Source: Burkholderiales bacterium
GTDB taxonomy: Bacteria; Pseudomonadota; Gammaproteobacteria; Burkholderiales; JABEVD01
DNA length: 64,000 nucleotides
Direction: 5' to 3'
Assembly: GCA_019753155.1 (NCBI GenBank)
Contig: JAIELG010000013.1
Location: 1 to 64,000, forward strand
Positions within the stretch are counted from its first letter, which is position 1; every line of letters begins with the position of its first letter. Both the position numbers and the translations under genes were made by a program. The notes beneath the pieces are model-generated. The model was given only the letters and a program-made list of their open reading frames with translations, ran no database searches and was not told the origin of the DNA. Below are positions 36,722 to 45,452 of the stretch, one piece after another.

Positions 36722-37651
36722 TTATCTTTCCAAAAACTGCCTCATGGTTTCGGCAAGTATGGTTGGATTGAATTTTGCGACATAATCGTCGACCCCCACG
36801 TTTTTTCCCATCGCCCTGTTCGCTTCCGATGAGAGGGAGGAATGCATGACGACCGGGATGCCGGAAAAACGGGCATCGGACTTGATATTCCGGGTAAGCA
36901 CATAGCCATCCATTTCGGGCATTTCAGCATCGACGAGGATCAGCTTGAGTTTCTCGCTCAAGGGAATTTCCGTTTCCTGGGCAGCCATGGCCAGGAGCTT
37001 GTCCCAGGCTTCCCTGCCGTTGTTGGCCTGGTAGTGTTTGACACCGAGCTTGTCGAGCACCTGCATGATTTCCTTGCGCGCAACCATCGAATCGTCGACA
37101 AAGAAGACCGTGGTTTCGCCTTCGTTTTGAACCGGGGCGACATTCGGGATATCGGTTTCGCCGAAAGCCTGCACCAGAATCTGTTCGACATCCAGAATGG
37201 AAACGAGCCTGCCGTCATCGAGTTCCGTCACGGATGTGATAAGACCTTCGTTGCCCGTGAGCATGGTTTCGGGGGATTTCACCCTTTCCCAGTCGACGCG
37301 GATGATGCGGTCGACGCTGTCCACGAGAAATCCCTGGGTCTGGCGGCTGTATTCGGTCACCATCATGGTTTGCCCGATGCCCTCTTTTTTTTCGATATTG
37401 AGGAAGCTGATCAGGTTGAGCACCGGGATGATATTGCCTCTGAGCGAAATGATGCCGACTACGCCCGGATGCATGTTGGGCGTTTTGGTGATTGGAGGTG
37501 TTTTTGTGACTTCCCTGATTTTGAAAACATTGATGCCGAATGTTTCGCAGGTGCCCAGGGAAAACAGCAGGATTTCCATCTTGTTCGATCCCGCAAGCGT
37601 CGTACGGGCATCGATGCTGGCCAGAAGAGTATTGTTTTCACTGAATTCCAT
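36722..37651 (-). CDS. cheV: chemotaxis coupling protein CheV (second copy)
   Basis: A 309-aa CheW-receiver fusion. The CheW-like part (about 25-165) has LLFSLGTCETFGINVFKIRE and GIISLRGNIIPVLNL. The receiver part (about 183-309) has VFFVDDSMVARKE, phospho-acceptor Asp in LVDAEMPEMDGYV and a Lys near the C-terminus (YVAKFNP). CheV couples receptors to CheA and adds phosphorylation-dependent adaptation. It is about 45% like the upstream copy by eye and starts 9 bp after it. Confidence 0.93.
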   Translation of the reverse strand: MEFSENNTLLASIDARTTLAGSNKMEILLFSLGTCETFGINVFKIREVTKTPPITKTPNMHPGVVGIISLRGNIIPVLNLISFLNIEKKEGIGQTMMVTEYSRQTQGFLVDSVDRIIRVDWERVKSPETMLTGNEGLITSVTELDDGRLVSILDVEQILVQAFGETDIPNVAPVQNEGETTVFFVDDSMVARKEIMQVLDKLGVKHYQANNGREAWDKLLAMAAQETEIPLSEKLKLILVDAEMPEMDGYVLTRNIKSDARFSGIPVVMHSSLSSEANRAMGKNVGVDDYVAKFNPTILAETMRQFLER

Positions 37652-37660
37652 CGATCTCTC

Positions 37661-38647
37661 CTATGCGAGCAGGCGCGTGAGTGTCGCTGCGAGCTTGTGC
37701 GGCTCGAATTTCGATACATACTCGTCTACCCCCACAGATTGCCCGAGTTGCTTGTTGGATGACCCGGAAAGGGAGGAGTGCATGATGACCGGAATGCCGA
37801 TAAATCTGGGGTCCGACTTGATTTTCTTGGTCAGAAGGTAGCCATCCATCTCGGGCATTTCCACGTCGGTCAGGATCAATTGGACGATTTCCTTCAGGGG
37901 CGTGTGCGTCGCATCAGAGCGGCCCGCAAGGACCAGCAGGTCTTCCCAGGCCTGTTTCCCGTTCACCGCGCTCATGTAATCGATCTGCATTGCTTTGAGG
38001 GTGCTTTCGATCTGGTGCCGCGCAACGGCCGAATCGTCCGCGAAAAATATCGTGTGTTTTTCCTTGAGCGGTTCGATGCCCACGAACAAGTGGCTATCGT
38101 CGAAATGGCTGGTTTCGGAGAGGATTTTTTCCACGTCGAGCAGCATGACAAGGCGACCATCCGCAAGCTCGGTGACTGCCGTGACAAGTCCGCCCATTTT
38201 GGCGGTCAGCATTTCCGGCGGAACCTTCATGGCCGACCAGTCCAGCCTGAGGATGATGTCGACCGCTTCGACCAGGAAACCCTGCGTGCGACCGTTGTAT
38301 TCCGTGACGATCAGGATTTCCGGCTTTTTGCCGGTTTCGATCCCGGCGTATTTCGCGATATCGACAACCGGGACCAGCACGCCGCGAAGGCTGACCATGC
38401 CTTCGACGGCCGGCGGCATTTCGGGTGCGCGTGTGATTTCAGGCGCACGCATGACTTCGCGCACCTTGAAAACGTTGATGCCGAAGCTCTCGTTTCGTCC
38501 TGTCCTGAGATCCGTTCCCAGAGAGAAAAGCAGGATTTCAAGCTTGTTCGTTCCCGCCAGCTTCGTTCGGGCATCGATATTCTTTAACAGTTCGGACATG
38601 CCGCTCGCCTTAATTTTGAGTTCGATTTTATTCTGCGATGCGCTCAC
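37661..38647 (-). CDS. cheV: chemotaxis coupling protein CheV (first copy)
   Basis: A 328-aa CheW-receiver fusion. The CheW-like part is marked by NKLEILLFSLGTDLRTGRNE and GMVSLRGVLVPVVDIAKY. The receiver has TIFFADDSAVARHQ, LILTDVEMPEMDGYLL and YVSKFEP. No separate cheW is seen in this operon, so the two CheV proteins may supply all coupling here (inference). Short insertions relative to the second copy occur near residue 53. Confidence 0.93.
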   Translation of the reverse strand: MSASQNKIELKIKASGMSELLKNIDARTKLAGTNKLEILLFSLGTDLRTGRNESFGINVFKVREVMRAPEITRAPEMPPAVEGMVSLRGVLVPVVDIAKYAGIETGKKPEILIVTEYNGRTQGFLVEAVDIILRLDWSAMKVPPEMLTAKMGGLVTAVTELADGRLVMLLDVEKILSETSHFDDSHLFVGIEPLKEKHTIFFADDSAVARHQIESTLKAMQIDYMSAVNGKQAWEDLLVLAGRSDATHTPLKEIVQLILTDVEMPEMDGYLLTKKIKSDPRFIGIPVIMHSSLSGSSNKQLGQSVGVDEYVSKFEPHKLAATLTRLLA

Positions 38648-38662
38648 GCCGCCATGTCTGCA

Positions 38663-38845
38663 TCAGCATTGCTGTAAAGCATACATTCTGCGGAGAAATG
38701 CGTCTATATCGGCAGCAGCCAAATCGACAGGAATGTCCTGTTTTTCAGTCGGATTTTGGATAAAAGGCATGGTATGAAGCGATTCGACATCGCCGCATTC
38801 CACTTTCTGCCATTCCAGAGAATCCATGTGCATGGTCCAGATCAT
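38663..38845 (-). CDS. 60-aa protein at the head of the che operon
   Basis: A small gene I do not recognise. ATG 38845 is preceded at 6-11 bases by a strong GGGAGG, which decides the start over the upstream Met codons of the open frame. The product begins MIWTMHMDSLEW and ends LRRMYALQQC; it is acidic in the middle, with no membrane helix. It ends 15 bp before the first cheV and lies downstream of a sigma-28-like promoter, so it is probably made with the chemotaxis proteins. Confidence 0.6.
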   Translation of the reverse strand: MIWTMHMDSLEWQKVECGDVESLHTMPFIQNPTEKQDIPVDLAAADIDAFLRRMYALQQC

Positions 38846-38885
38846 GATCGCCTCCCACATCGAAATGTATAAAGAGTTGATGGTA

Positions 38886-38912
38886 ATAACGGTCATCCAT
38901 GGAAAAGGTTTA
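38886..38912 (-). promoter_or_regulatory. putative sigma-28 (FliA) promoter of the che operon
   Basis: On the minus strand TAAACCTT (38912-38905), 11 bp, then ACCGTTAT (38893-38886). The FliA consensus is TAAAGTTT-N11-GCCGATAA, so the spacing is exact with 6/8 and 5/8 matches. It lies about 40 bases before the 60-aa gene. Chemotaxis operons are commonly under FliA control. Confidence 0.45.
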
Positions 38913-38932
38913 GCGCGAATTGGAGAGCGGGT

Positions 38933-38938
38933 TATAAT
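38933..38938 (+). promoter_or_regulatory. -10 element very close to a start codon
   Basis: TATAAT ends 7 bases before ATG 38946. Transcription from it would begin at or next to the ATG, giving a leaderless or nearly leaderless message. Confidence 0.45.
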
Positions 38939-38945
38939 TTTCAGC

Positions 38946-40031
38946 ATGTCAGCGATGAAAAAACATATCGTGCTGGATCTTTCGTTTCACGGGTTCGGTC
39001 ATATTTCACAGTCGGCTCCTGTGGTGAATGCGCTCGTCGGGCGATTTCCGCAGATCAAGGTGACGATCAGGTCGAGTGCGCCGGGAGACATCCTGAAGGC
39101 GCGCTTTGCCTGTCCTTTCGAACAGGTCCATGAATCATTCGATTTCGGGATCGTGATGAAGAATGCGATCGAAGTCGATGCCCCTGCAACAGCCGCAAGA
39201 TATGCGGCATTTCACAGGGACTGGGGGAAAAAAGTGGAGCGGGAGGCTGCAAGGCTGGCATCCCTGTCTCCGGATCTCGTTTTGAGCAATGTGCCTTATC
39301 TGAGTCTGGCTGCATCGATCAGGGCGGGGGTTGCCGCCGTCGCGTTTTGTTCGCTCAACTGGGCCGATCTTTACCGGCATTACTGCAGCGGATTCGAGGG
39401 AAGCGAAACCGTATTGGGAGAGATCCTGGACGCCTATCGGAGCGCGACGGCTTTTCTCAGGATCGAACCCTGCATGCCGATGAAGGGTCTGGATTTCGCA
39501 ATAAAAACAGGGCCTGTGGCAACGGCTGGCAGGGATAGGCGGGATGAAATAAGAACAATTCTGGGCTTGAGGAGGGATGAGCGGATCGGACTCATTTCCA
39601 TGGGAGGCATGCCTTATTCCATCCCTTTGGAAGGCTGGCCGGGGTTCGAAAAAATGCGCTGGCTGGTTCCGGGTAATGTTTGCCATCCGAACATGACTTC
39701 TTTTGAAACCTTAGGCATGCCGTTTGTCGATCTCGTCGCGTCGAGCGACATCATGGTCACGAAACCGGGTTACGGGAGCTTCGTCGAAGCAGCCATGGCG
39801 GGCGTCGCGGTATTGTATCTCTCCAGAGGAGACTGGCCGGAAGAACCCTATCTCATCGAGTGGCTGAAAGAGCATGATCGATGCCTGGAAGTGAGCCGGG
39901 AGCAAATCGAAACAGGCGCTATCGGTGAGGCCATCGAATCCCTGTTCGCCATGCCGGAGAAACCCAGGGCTGCCGCTGCCGGAATCGATGAGGCGGTTGA
40001 TTTTCTGGAAGCGGTGCTGCGTGCTACTTGA
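38946..40031 (+). CDS. GT-B fold glycosyltransferase-like protein
   Basis: A 361-aa protein resembling MurG/UDP-glycosyltransferase and L-arabinokinase N-terminal folds. N-terminal strand and loop HIVLDLSFHGFGHISQSAPV; C-terminal sugar-nucleotide region FVDLVASSDIMVTKPGYGSFVEAAMAG and LYLSRGDWPEEPYLIEWL. The GxGS/EAAMAG pattern is the donor-binding loop of these enzymes. The substrate is not evident. Start at ATG 38946 or 38955 (MKKHIVLDL). It is transcribed away from the che operon and overlaps the following lipoprotein gene by 8 bp, tail to tail. Confidence 0.7.
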   Translation: MSAMKKHIVLDLSFHGFGHISQSAPVVNALVGRFPQIKVTIRSSAPGDILKARFACPFEQVHESFDFGIVMKNAIEVDAPATAARYAAFHRDWGKKVEREAARLASLSPDLVLSNVPYLSLAASIRAGVAAVAFCSLNWADLYRHYCSGFEGSETVLGEILDAYRSATAFLRIEPCMPMKGLDFAIKTGPVATAGRDRRDEIRTILGLRRDERIGLISMGGMPYSIPLEGWPGFEKMRWLVPGNVCHPNMTSFETLGMPFVDLVASSDIMVTKPGYGSFVEAAMAGVAVLYLSRGDWPEEPYLIEWLKEHDRCLEVSREQIETGAIGEAIESLFAMPEKPRAAAAGIDEAVDFLEAVLRAT

Positions 40032-40338
40032 ACATCACCTTGGCGACGACGCCGTGTTCGAAAACGACCGTTGCGAACTGATCGGCCCGGCCTGAAACCG
40101 GGTCGAATGTGATGTTCCGGTATGTCCAGAGTATGCCGAATTGTCCAGCGTAATTGTTGTTGAGGAAAGGCTCCCCGAATTGCGACAGGACGACGCTGTC
40201 GGGCTTGCCCATGACGAGTCTGGTAAATTCTTCCCGAGGCCATTTCCTGAGTTCCGCTTTCGGGCTGGGCGCATGGTCGGTACAGCCTGAAAGTGCCACG
40301 AATGACGCGAGCGCAATGCCGGAAATATATCGGTTCAT
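40024..40338 (-). CDS. small lipoprotein, BamE/OmlA-like fold possible
   Basis: A 104-aa lipoprotein. Signal peptide ISGIALASFVALSGC with the lipobox LSGC at residues 16-19. The mature part has VMGKPDSVVLSQFGEPF ... ILWTYRNITF, a pattern seen in SmpA/OmlA (BamE-like) domains, where a 'GxPxxV' helix is followed by a WxY strand. That assignment is tentative. The open frame extends to 40377; ATG 40338 starts at the signal peptide. It lies 35 bp downstream of serB. Confidence 0.7.
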   Translation of the reverse strand: MNRYISGIALASFVALSGCTDHAPSPKAELRKWPREEFTRLVMGKPDSVVLSQFGEPFLNNNYAGQFGILWTYRNITFDPVSGRADQFATVVFEHGVVAKVMFK

Positions 40339-40373
40339 GATCTTGCCTCGTAAATTTCCATTATATCCGATCC

Positions 40374-41207
40374 TCAATTCTGGAACAGGTTGATGAGGGC
40401 GTCGAGTCCGCAGTAGTTGAAGGCATATTGCGTTTTTTCCCTGACCACTGGTTTTGCATGATAGGCGATGCCTGTCCCGGCTTGCGCCAGCATCTTGAGG
40501 TCGTTCGCGCCGTCTCCGATAGCGATCACCTGTGCCCGGTCGAGATTCAGTTGCAGCCTGATCCGCTCAAGCCAATCAGCTTTTCCCTGTGCATCGATGA
40601 TGGTCCCGAGCACTTTGCCCGTGAGCTTTCCGTCCCGGATTTCCAGGGTATTGGATGCGGTGAAATCCAGATCCAGTCTTGTTTTGAGCCTGTCGGTAAA
40701 AAACGTGAAGCCTCCCGATACGAGCAGGGTCTTGATGCCGAGCGATTTGAGCTTCGACAGCATGATTTCGGCTCCAGGACTCAATTTCAGGCGTTCTTCG
40801 TAAACCCTGGAGAGGGCGGATTCGTCGAGTCCCGAGAGCAGGGCGACGCGCCGCCTCAGGCTTTCCGAAAAATCGATTTCCCCGCGCATCGCAGCTTCCG
40901 TGACGGCGGCAACTTCAGGCTTGATGCCGAGCATGTCCGCAATTTCGTCTATGCATTCGATGGTGATCAGGGTCGAGTCCATGTCCATGACGACAAGGCC
41001 GAAGCCGGACAGCTTCGCGGATTCGGGGACGAAAGCATAGTCGACGCGGGCAGCTTCGCAAAGGGGGGGGATGGTTGCACCGAACCTGGCATCCTTCAGC
41101 CTGTATGCATGTTCAGCCAGTTGTTCGACCCCGCTCGAACAGGCGTGCCGCGAGATTTCGTCCAGAAGCCGGGGTGGGACTTCAGGCCCTTGTATGATCA
41201 GATTCAT
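40374..41207 (-). CDS. serB: phosphoserine phosphatase
   Basis: A 277-aa HAD phosphatase. DxDxT is VVMDMDSTLITIECIDEIAD; motif II is LLVSGGFTFFTDRL; motif III/IV is IAIGDGANDLKMLAQAGTG. An N-terminal extension of about 75 residues is usual in proteobacterial SerB. It performs the last step of serine synthesis. ATG 41207 overlaps the preceding stop by ATGA; the open frame also allows ATG 41216. Confidence 0.95.
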   Translation of the reverse strand: MNLIIQGPEVPPRLLDEISRHACSSGVEQLAEHAYRLKDARFGATIPPLCEAARVDYAFVPESAKLSGFGLVVMDMDSTLITIECIDEIADMLGIKPEVAAVTEAAMRGEIDFSESLRRRVALLSGLDESALSRVYEERLKLSPGAEIMLSKLKSLGIKTLLVSGGFTFFTDRLKTRLDLDFTASNTLEIRDGKLTGKVLGTIIDAQGKADWLERIRLQLNLDRAQVIAIGDGANDLKMLAQAGTGIAYHAKPVVREKTQYAFNYCGLDALINLFQN

Positions 41208-41959
41208 GCGTGCCATCTTTCGAAAAGATCGATGTCGGCGTATCGTTTGCCGTAACTCGAACCCTGCAGGACATTGAACGGGGTTTCCGGTTCTCCGAGA
41301 TCGGAGAGTATGGCGGCAGCGCCTGAAAAATTCTGATCCTTCGTGTAATCCGTGACCGTGATCACGGTTTTGATCCCTGCGCCCCGGCTTGCCTGAAAGC
41401 CGTTTTCCGAGTCTTCCACGGCAATGCAGGCCTGAGGCTGGACGCCCAGGCGTTCGATCGCCCAGAAATAAATGTCGGGGGCGGGTTTCTTGGCCGGCAC
41501 GATGTCTCCTGCTGCGATGACATCGAACCAGTTCGCCGCATCAGGGTCCAGGCTGCATTTAAGCAATGTGGTCACATTCCCGGGAGTCGTGGTCGTGACG
41601 ATGGCAAGCTTCATGTCGCGCGCCATCGCTTCCTTCAGGAGGCGTGAAATGCCCGGACGCATCGGGATGTTTCCGGCTTCGAGTATCTCGGCGTAATATT
41701 TCGTTTTCTCGCGGTGCAATTGGCTCACGAGGTCGTCGAAATCGGATGGCTTGACGTATGCCTTGTTCCAGTGATCCACGTAATGGCGGATGCGCTCCTT
41801 GCCTCCCGTCACTGCGAGCAGCCTGCCGTAGAGTTCGACATCCCAGTTCCAGTCGAGGCCGAATGCCTCGAAAGCCTTGTTGAACGCGATTCTGTGTCCA
41901 TCGCGCTCGGTATCCGCGAGCGTGCCGTCCACATCGAAAAGAATGCTGGTCAGTGTCAT
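41204..41959 (-). CDS. HAD phosphatase, CbbY/beta-phosphoglucomutase-like
   Basis: A 251-aa HAD enzyme: nucleophile ILFDVDGTLADTERDGHRIA, helical cap (residues about 20-95), Thr motif LAIVTTTTPGNV, Lys and acidic motif PAKKPAPDIYFWAIERLG and IAVEDSENGFQASRGAG. Close to CbbY, which dephosphorylates xylulose 1,5-bisphosphate, a Rubisco inhibitor. Without Rubisco genes here the substrate is not certain. The open frame runs far upstream into mfd; ATG 41959 overlaps the mfd stop by ATGA. Confidence 0.9.
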   Translation of the reverse strand: MTLTSILFDVDGTLADTERDGHRIAFNKAFEAFGLDWNWDVELYGRLLAVTGGKERIRHYVDHWNKAYVKPSDFDDLVSQLHREKTKYYAEILEAGNIPMRPGISRLLKEAMARDMKLAIVTTTTPGNVTTLLKCSLDPDAANWFDVIAAGDIVPAKKPAPDIYFWAIERLGVQPQACIAVEDSENGFQASRGAGIKTVITVTDYTKDQNFSGAAAILSDLGEPETPFNVLQGSSYGKRYADIDLFERWHA

Positions 41960-44900
41960 GAAGCCTCCTGGTTTTGTAATGATTTGATCATGCTCCTCGC
42001 CATCCTGATCCTGCTTTCCGCGTCTGGGAAATTGCCTTCGATTTTCAGCCTGTCGGGGCCGGCAAACCTGTAATTGCGGTTGTTCTGGACGAGCCGGATG
42101 ATGTGGCCTGGGTCGATGGGCGGGTCGGGCAGGAACTGGACGAGGATGCCGGCTTCGCTTGCGTCGATCTTGAGGATGCCGAGGGGATTCCCCAGGATGC
42201 GCAGGCGGTGGGAATCGATCAGCGCTTTTGCGGGGAGTGGCAACAGGCCGAAGCGATCCACGAGTTCCTGATGCAGGCTGTCGATTTCGTCCAGGGTGTC
42301 GCAGCTTGCAAGACGTTTGTACAGGACGAGACGCTCGTGTATGCCCTCGCAATAGTCCTGCGGCAGGAGGGCCGGGGTGTGCAGATTGATTTCGGTCGTC
42401 ACCCCAAGCGGATTGGCGAGATCCGGTTCTTTGCCCTGTTGCAGGGATTTGACCGCAGCATCGAGCATCGCATTGTACAGGGAGAAACCTATTTTCTGCA
42501 TTTCTCCGCTTTGCGATTCGCCGAGCAGTTCGCCCGCCCCCCGTATTTCGAGGTCATGCATGGCAAGGAAAAATCCCGCGCCGAGTTCCCCCATTTTCCG
42601 GATGGCATCCAGCCTTTTTTTCGCCTGAGGGGGCAGCGCCTCTTCTTCCGGCGTCAGGAGATAGGCATAGGCCTGATGATGGGAGCGCCCGATCCTGCCG
42701 CGCAACTGGTGCAACTGCGCGAGGCCGAAGCGATCTGCGCGGTTGATGAGGATGGTGTTCGCAGTCGGCACGTCGATTCCGGTTTCGATGATCGTCGTGC
42801 ACAGGAGAATGTTGAAGCGCTGGTGGTAGAAGTCGCGCATGATCCGCTCCAGATCGCGTTCCGGCATTTGCCCGTGAGCGACATCGATGCGCGCTTCCGG
42901 AAGGAGTTTTTCGAGCTTCTCGCGCATCGCTTCTATGGTCTCGACCTGATTGTGCAGGAAATAGATTTGGCCGCCGCGTTTCAGTTCGCGCGAGCAGGCT
43001 TCCCGGATGATGCCTTCGCTGTAGTTGCATATGAATGTCTTGATCGCAAGCCTGCGCGCAGGTGCAGTTGCGATCATCGAAAAATCCCGCAGGCCTTCGA
43101 GCGACATGGCGAGCGTTCTCGGGATAGGGGTCGCCGTCAGGGTCAGCACGTCGATTTCGGCGCGCAGGGACTTGATCTGTTCTTTCTGGCGCACGCCGAA
43201 GCGATGTTCCTCGTCGATGATGACGAGTCCGAGATTGTCGAAGGATACATCCTTCTGCAGTAGTTTGTGGGTTCCGATGATGATGTCGATTTTTCCTTCC
43301 CTGAGCCCTTTCATGGCTTCCGCCTGCTCTTTGGCCGAGCGAAAACGCGAAAGTTCCGCGATTCTGACCGGCCACTGTGCGAAACGGGCGGAGAAATTCT
43401 GGAAATGCTGTTCGGCAAGCAAGGTCGTGGGCACGAGCAGGGCAACCTGTTTTCCATCCATGACCGCGACGAAAGCGGCGCGCAGCGCAACTTCCGTTTT
43501 TCCGAAACCGACATCGCCGCAAATGAGGCGGTCCATCGGTTTTTCGCTGCGAAGGTCTTCGATGACGGCGCGGATGGCCTCCGTCTGATCCGGCGTTTCG
43601 TCGAAACCGAAGCCTTCCGCGAAGGCGTCCAGGTCGTGTTGCCTGACGTCGAATCGATGGCCCTTGCGGATGGCGCGCTGGGCATAGATGTTGAGGAGTT
43701 CTGCGGCCGTGTCGCGAACCTGCTCCAGCGCCTTTCTCTTCGCCTTTTCCCATTGCCCGCTGCCCAGCTTGTAAAGCGGCGCATGTTCGTTCGCAGTGCC
43801 GTTGTATCGGCTGATGAGGTGAAGCTGCGAAACCGGGACATAGAGCTTGTCGTCGTCCGCATAGCCTATCATCAGGAATTCCGTTTTTCCGTCCCCTAGG
43901 TCGAGATCGATCAGCCCGAGGTAGCGGCCGACGCCGTGCTGTTCATGCACGACCGGATCGTTCGGGTTGATTTCAGAAAGGTCGCGCAGCACGGCATCAG
44001 AAAGGGATTTCCCTTTTCTTTCCACCCGCGTGCGGGAATGCAGGGCATAGAGTTCGGTTTCCGTGACGAGCGCCAGGCTTTCATCGGTCAGATCGAATCC
44101 GTTCAGAACCGGGCCGGAACCCATCATGAAGCGCGCGTCGGATGAAAGGAAGCCCGCAAAACTTTCGCATGGCGCGGGTTGCAGGCCGTATTCCCTGAAA
44201 TAATCCATCATGATTTCCCGCCTGCCCAGGCTCTCCGCGAGCACCAGTATCCGGCCTTCGAAGGCTTCCAGGAAGGTTTCGAGCCTGAAAACGGGGTTGT
44301 CCGCCCGTCTTTCGATCTGCAAGGGGGGCAGGGGGGAGGTCGCAATCGCGGCAGCGGCGCGCTCCCCGAGAATCTCCATCCTGGGGAAGGCGTGGATCGC
44401 GGCAAAGAAAGCGTCGAAAGTCAGGAACAGTTCTTCGGGCGGCAGAACGGGGTTGAGCTTGTTGCCGTGGAGGAGATCATGGCGGGATTTCGTTTCGCGC
44501 CAGAAATCCTGGATCGCCCCCCTGACATCCTGATGCAGGCAAATCGTTGCATGTTCCGGCAGGTAGTCGAAAAGCGTTGCCGTTTTTTCGAAAAAGAGGG
44601 GAAGATAGTATTCGATGCCGGTCGGGGCAAGACCGTTGCTGACATCCTTGTAAAGCTTGATCCTGGAAGGGTCGCCCTCGAATTTTTCCCTGAAGTTGCG
44701 GCGAAAGCGGCTTTTCCCCGCCTCGTCCAGAGGGAATTCCCGTGCAGGAAGCAGCTTGATCTCCTTGACGGGATAGATGCTGCGCTGGGTATCGACATCG
44801 AAAGTCCTGATATTGTCGATTTCGTTGTCGAAGAGATCGATCCGGTAGGGAAGCGGACTCCCCATCGGGAAAAGGTCGATCAGCCCGCCCCTGAAGCTGT

Positions 44901-45390
44901 ATTCTCCGGGACTCACGACCTGACTCACGTTCGAATAGCCTGCGACCGTCAACTGGTTTCTCAGTTCTGCAGGATCGATGGTTTTCTTCTGCTCGAGGAA
45001 AAAAGTATAGGCAGCAAGGAACTCGACCGGGGGAAGCTGGTATAGTGCTGTGCTCGTCGGGACGATGACGACATCCAGCGAGCGCTTCATGACCTTGTAC
45101 AGCGTGGCGAGGCGTTCGGAAATCAGGTCCTGGTGCGGGGAAAAATTGTCGTAAGGCAGCGTCTCCCAATCCGGGAAAACGCCCACTTCGAGGTTGGGCG
45201 CGAAATAGCGGATTTCATCGAGCAGGCGGTGGGCGTCCAGCGCTTTTTCGGTGACGATGACGAGCGGTTTCGATTGTGCCGCGACTCTCGAAAAAAGGAG
45301 CGAGTCGCTCGATCCGATGGGGGAAGCATACTTGGCGTTCAAGGCTGATGGCATGTCTGGGGCATAAAGCTTGGGCCGGATCCTTGACAT
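41956..45390 (-). CDS. mfd: transcription-repair coupling factor
   Basis: A 1144-aa Mfd. N-terminal UvrB-like domains (about 1-350), RNA polymerase-interacting domain (about 470-560, DPVVHEQHGVGRYLGL), SF2 translocase with Walker A CGDVGFGKTEVALRAA and IIDEEHRFGV, TRG motif region, and a C-terminal UvrA-masking domain. It removes RNA polymerase stalled at DNA damage and recruits UvrA. ATG 45390 (MSRIRPKLYA) is preferred to the in-frame GTG at 45405. Confidence 0.96.
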   Translation of the reverse strand: MSRIRPKLYAPDMPSALNAKYASPIGSSDSLLFSRVAAQSKPLVIVTEKALDAHRLLDEIRYFAPNLEVGVFPDWETLPYDNFSPHQDLISERLATLYKVMKRSLDVVIVPTSTALYQLPPVEFLAAYTFFLEQKKTIDPAELRNQLTVAGYSNVSQVVSPGEYSFRGGLIDLFPMGSPLPYRIDLFDNEIDNIRTFDVDTQRSIYPVKEIKLLPAREFPLDEAGKSRFRRNFREKFEGDPSRIKLYKDVSNGLAPTGIEYYLPLFFEKTATLFDYLPEHATICLHQDVRGAIQDFWRETKSRHDLLHGNKLNPVLPPEELFLTFDAFFAAIHAFPRMEILGERAAAAIATSPLPPLQIERRADNPVFRLETFLEAFEGRILVLAESLGRREIMMDYFREYGLQPAPCESFAGFLSSDARFMMGSGPVLNGFDLTDESLALVTETELYALHSRTRVERKGKSLSDAVLRDLSEINPNDPVVHEQHGVGRYLGLIDLDLGDGKTEFLMIGYADDDKLYVPVSQLHLISRYNGTANEHAPLYKLGSGQWEKAKRKALEQVRDTAAELLNIYAQRAIRKGHRFDVRQHDLDAFAEGFGFDETPDQTEAIRAVIEDLRSEKPMDRLICGDVGFGKTEVALRAAFVAVMDGKQVALLVPTTLLAEQHFQNFSARFAQWPVRIAELSRFRSAKEQAEAMKGLREGKIDIIIGTHKLLQKDVSFDNLGLVIIDEEHRFGVRQKEQIKSLRAEIDVLTLTATPIPRTLAMSLEGLRDFSMIATAPARRLAIKTFICNYSEGIIREACSRELKRGGQIYFLHNQVETIEAMREKLEKLLPEARIDVAHGQMPERDLERIMRDFYHQRFNILLCTTIIETGIDVPTANTILINRADRFGLAQLHQLRGRIGRSHHQAYAYLLTPEEEALPPQAKKRLDAIRKMGELGAGFFLAMHDLEIRGAGELLGESQSGEMQKIGFSLYNAMLDAAVKSLQQGKEPDLANPLGVTTEINLHTPALLPQDYCEGIHERLVLYKRLASCDTLDEIDSLHQELVDRFGLLPLPAKALIDSHRLRILGNPLGILKIDASEAGILVQFLPDPPIDPGHIIRLVQNNRNYRFAGPDRLKIEGNFPDAESRIRMARSMIKSLQNQEAS

Positions 45391-45419
45391 CGAATCCGAA
45401 TCCACGCATAAATTGGTTT

Positions 45420-45427
45420 ATTATAAA
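45420..45427. promoter_or_regulatory. overlapping divergent -10 elements
   Basis: The sequence ATTATAAA reads TATAAT on the minus strand (45425-45420, for mfd) and TATAAA on the plus strand (45422-45427, for the 161-aa gene). Both lie at about 26-35 bases from their start codons. No clear -35 was found for either direction. Confidence 0.45.
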
Positions 45428-45452
45428 ATATTTTGGCTGGTTAAGCTCGGTT

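Noticed and set aside
41960-42352. N-terminal extension of the HAD phosphatase frame
   Set aside because: It is Arg/Pro-rich, lies inside mfd in another frame and precedes a normal HAD start with an ATGA overlap.
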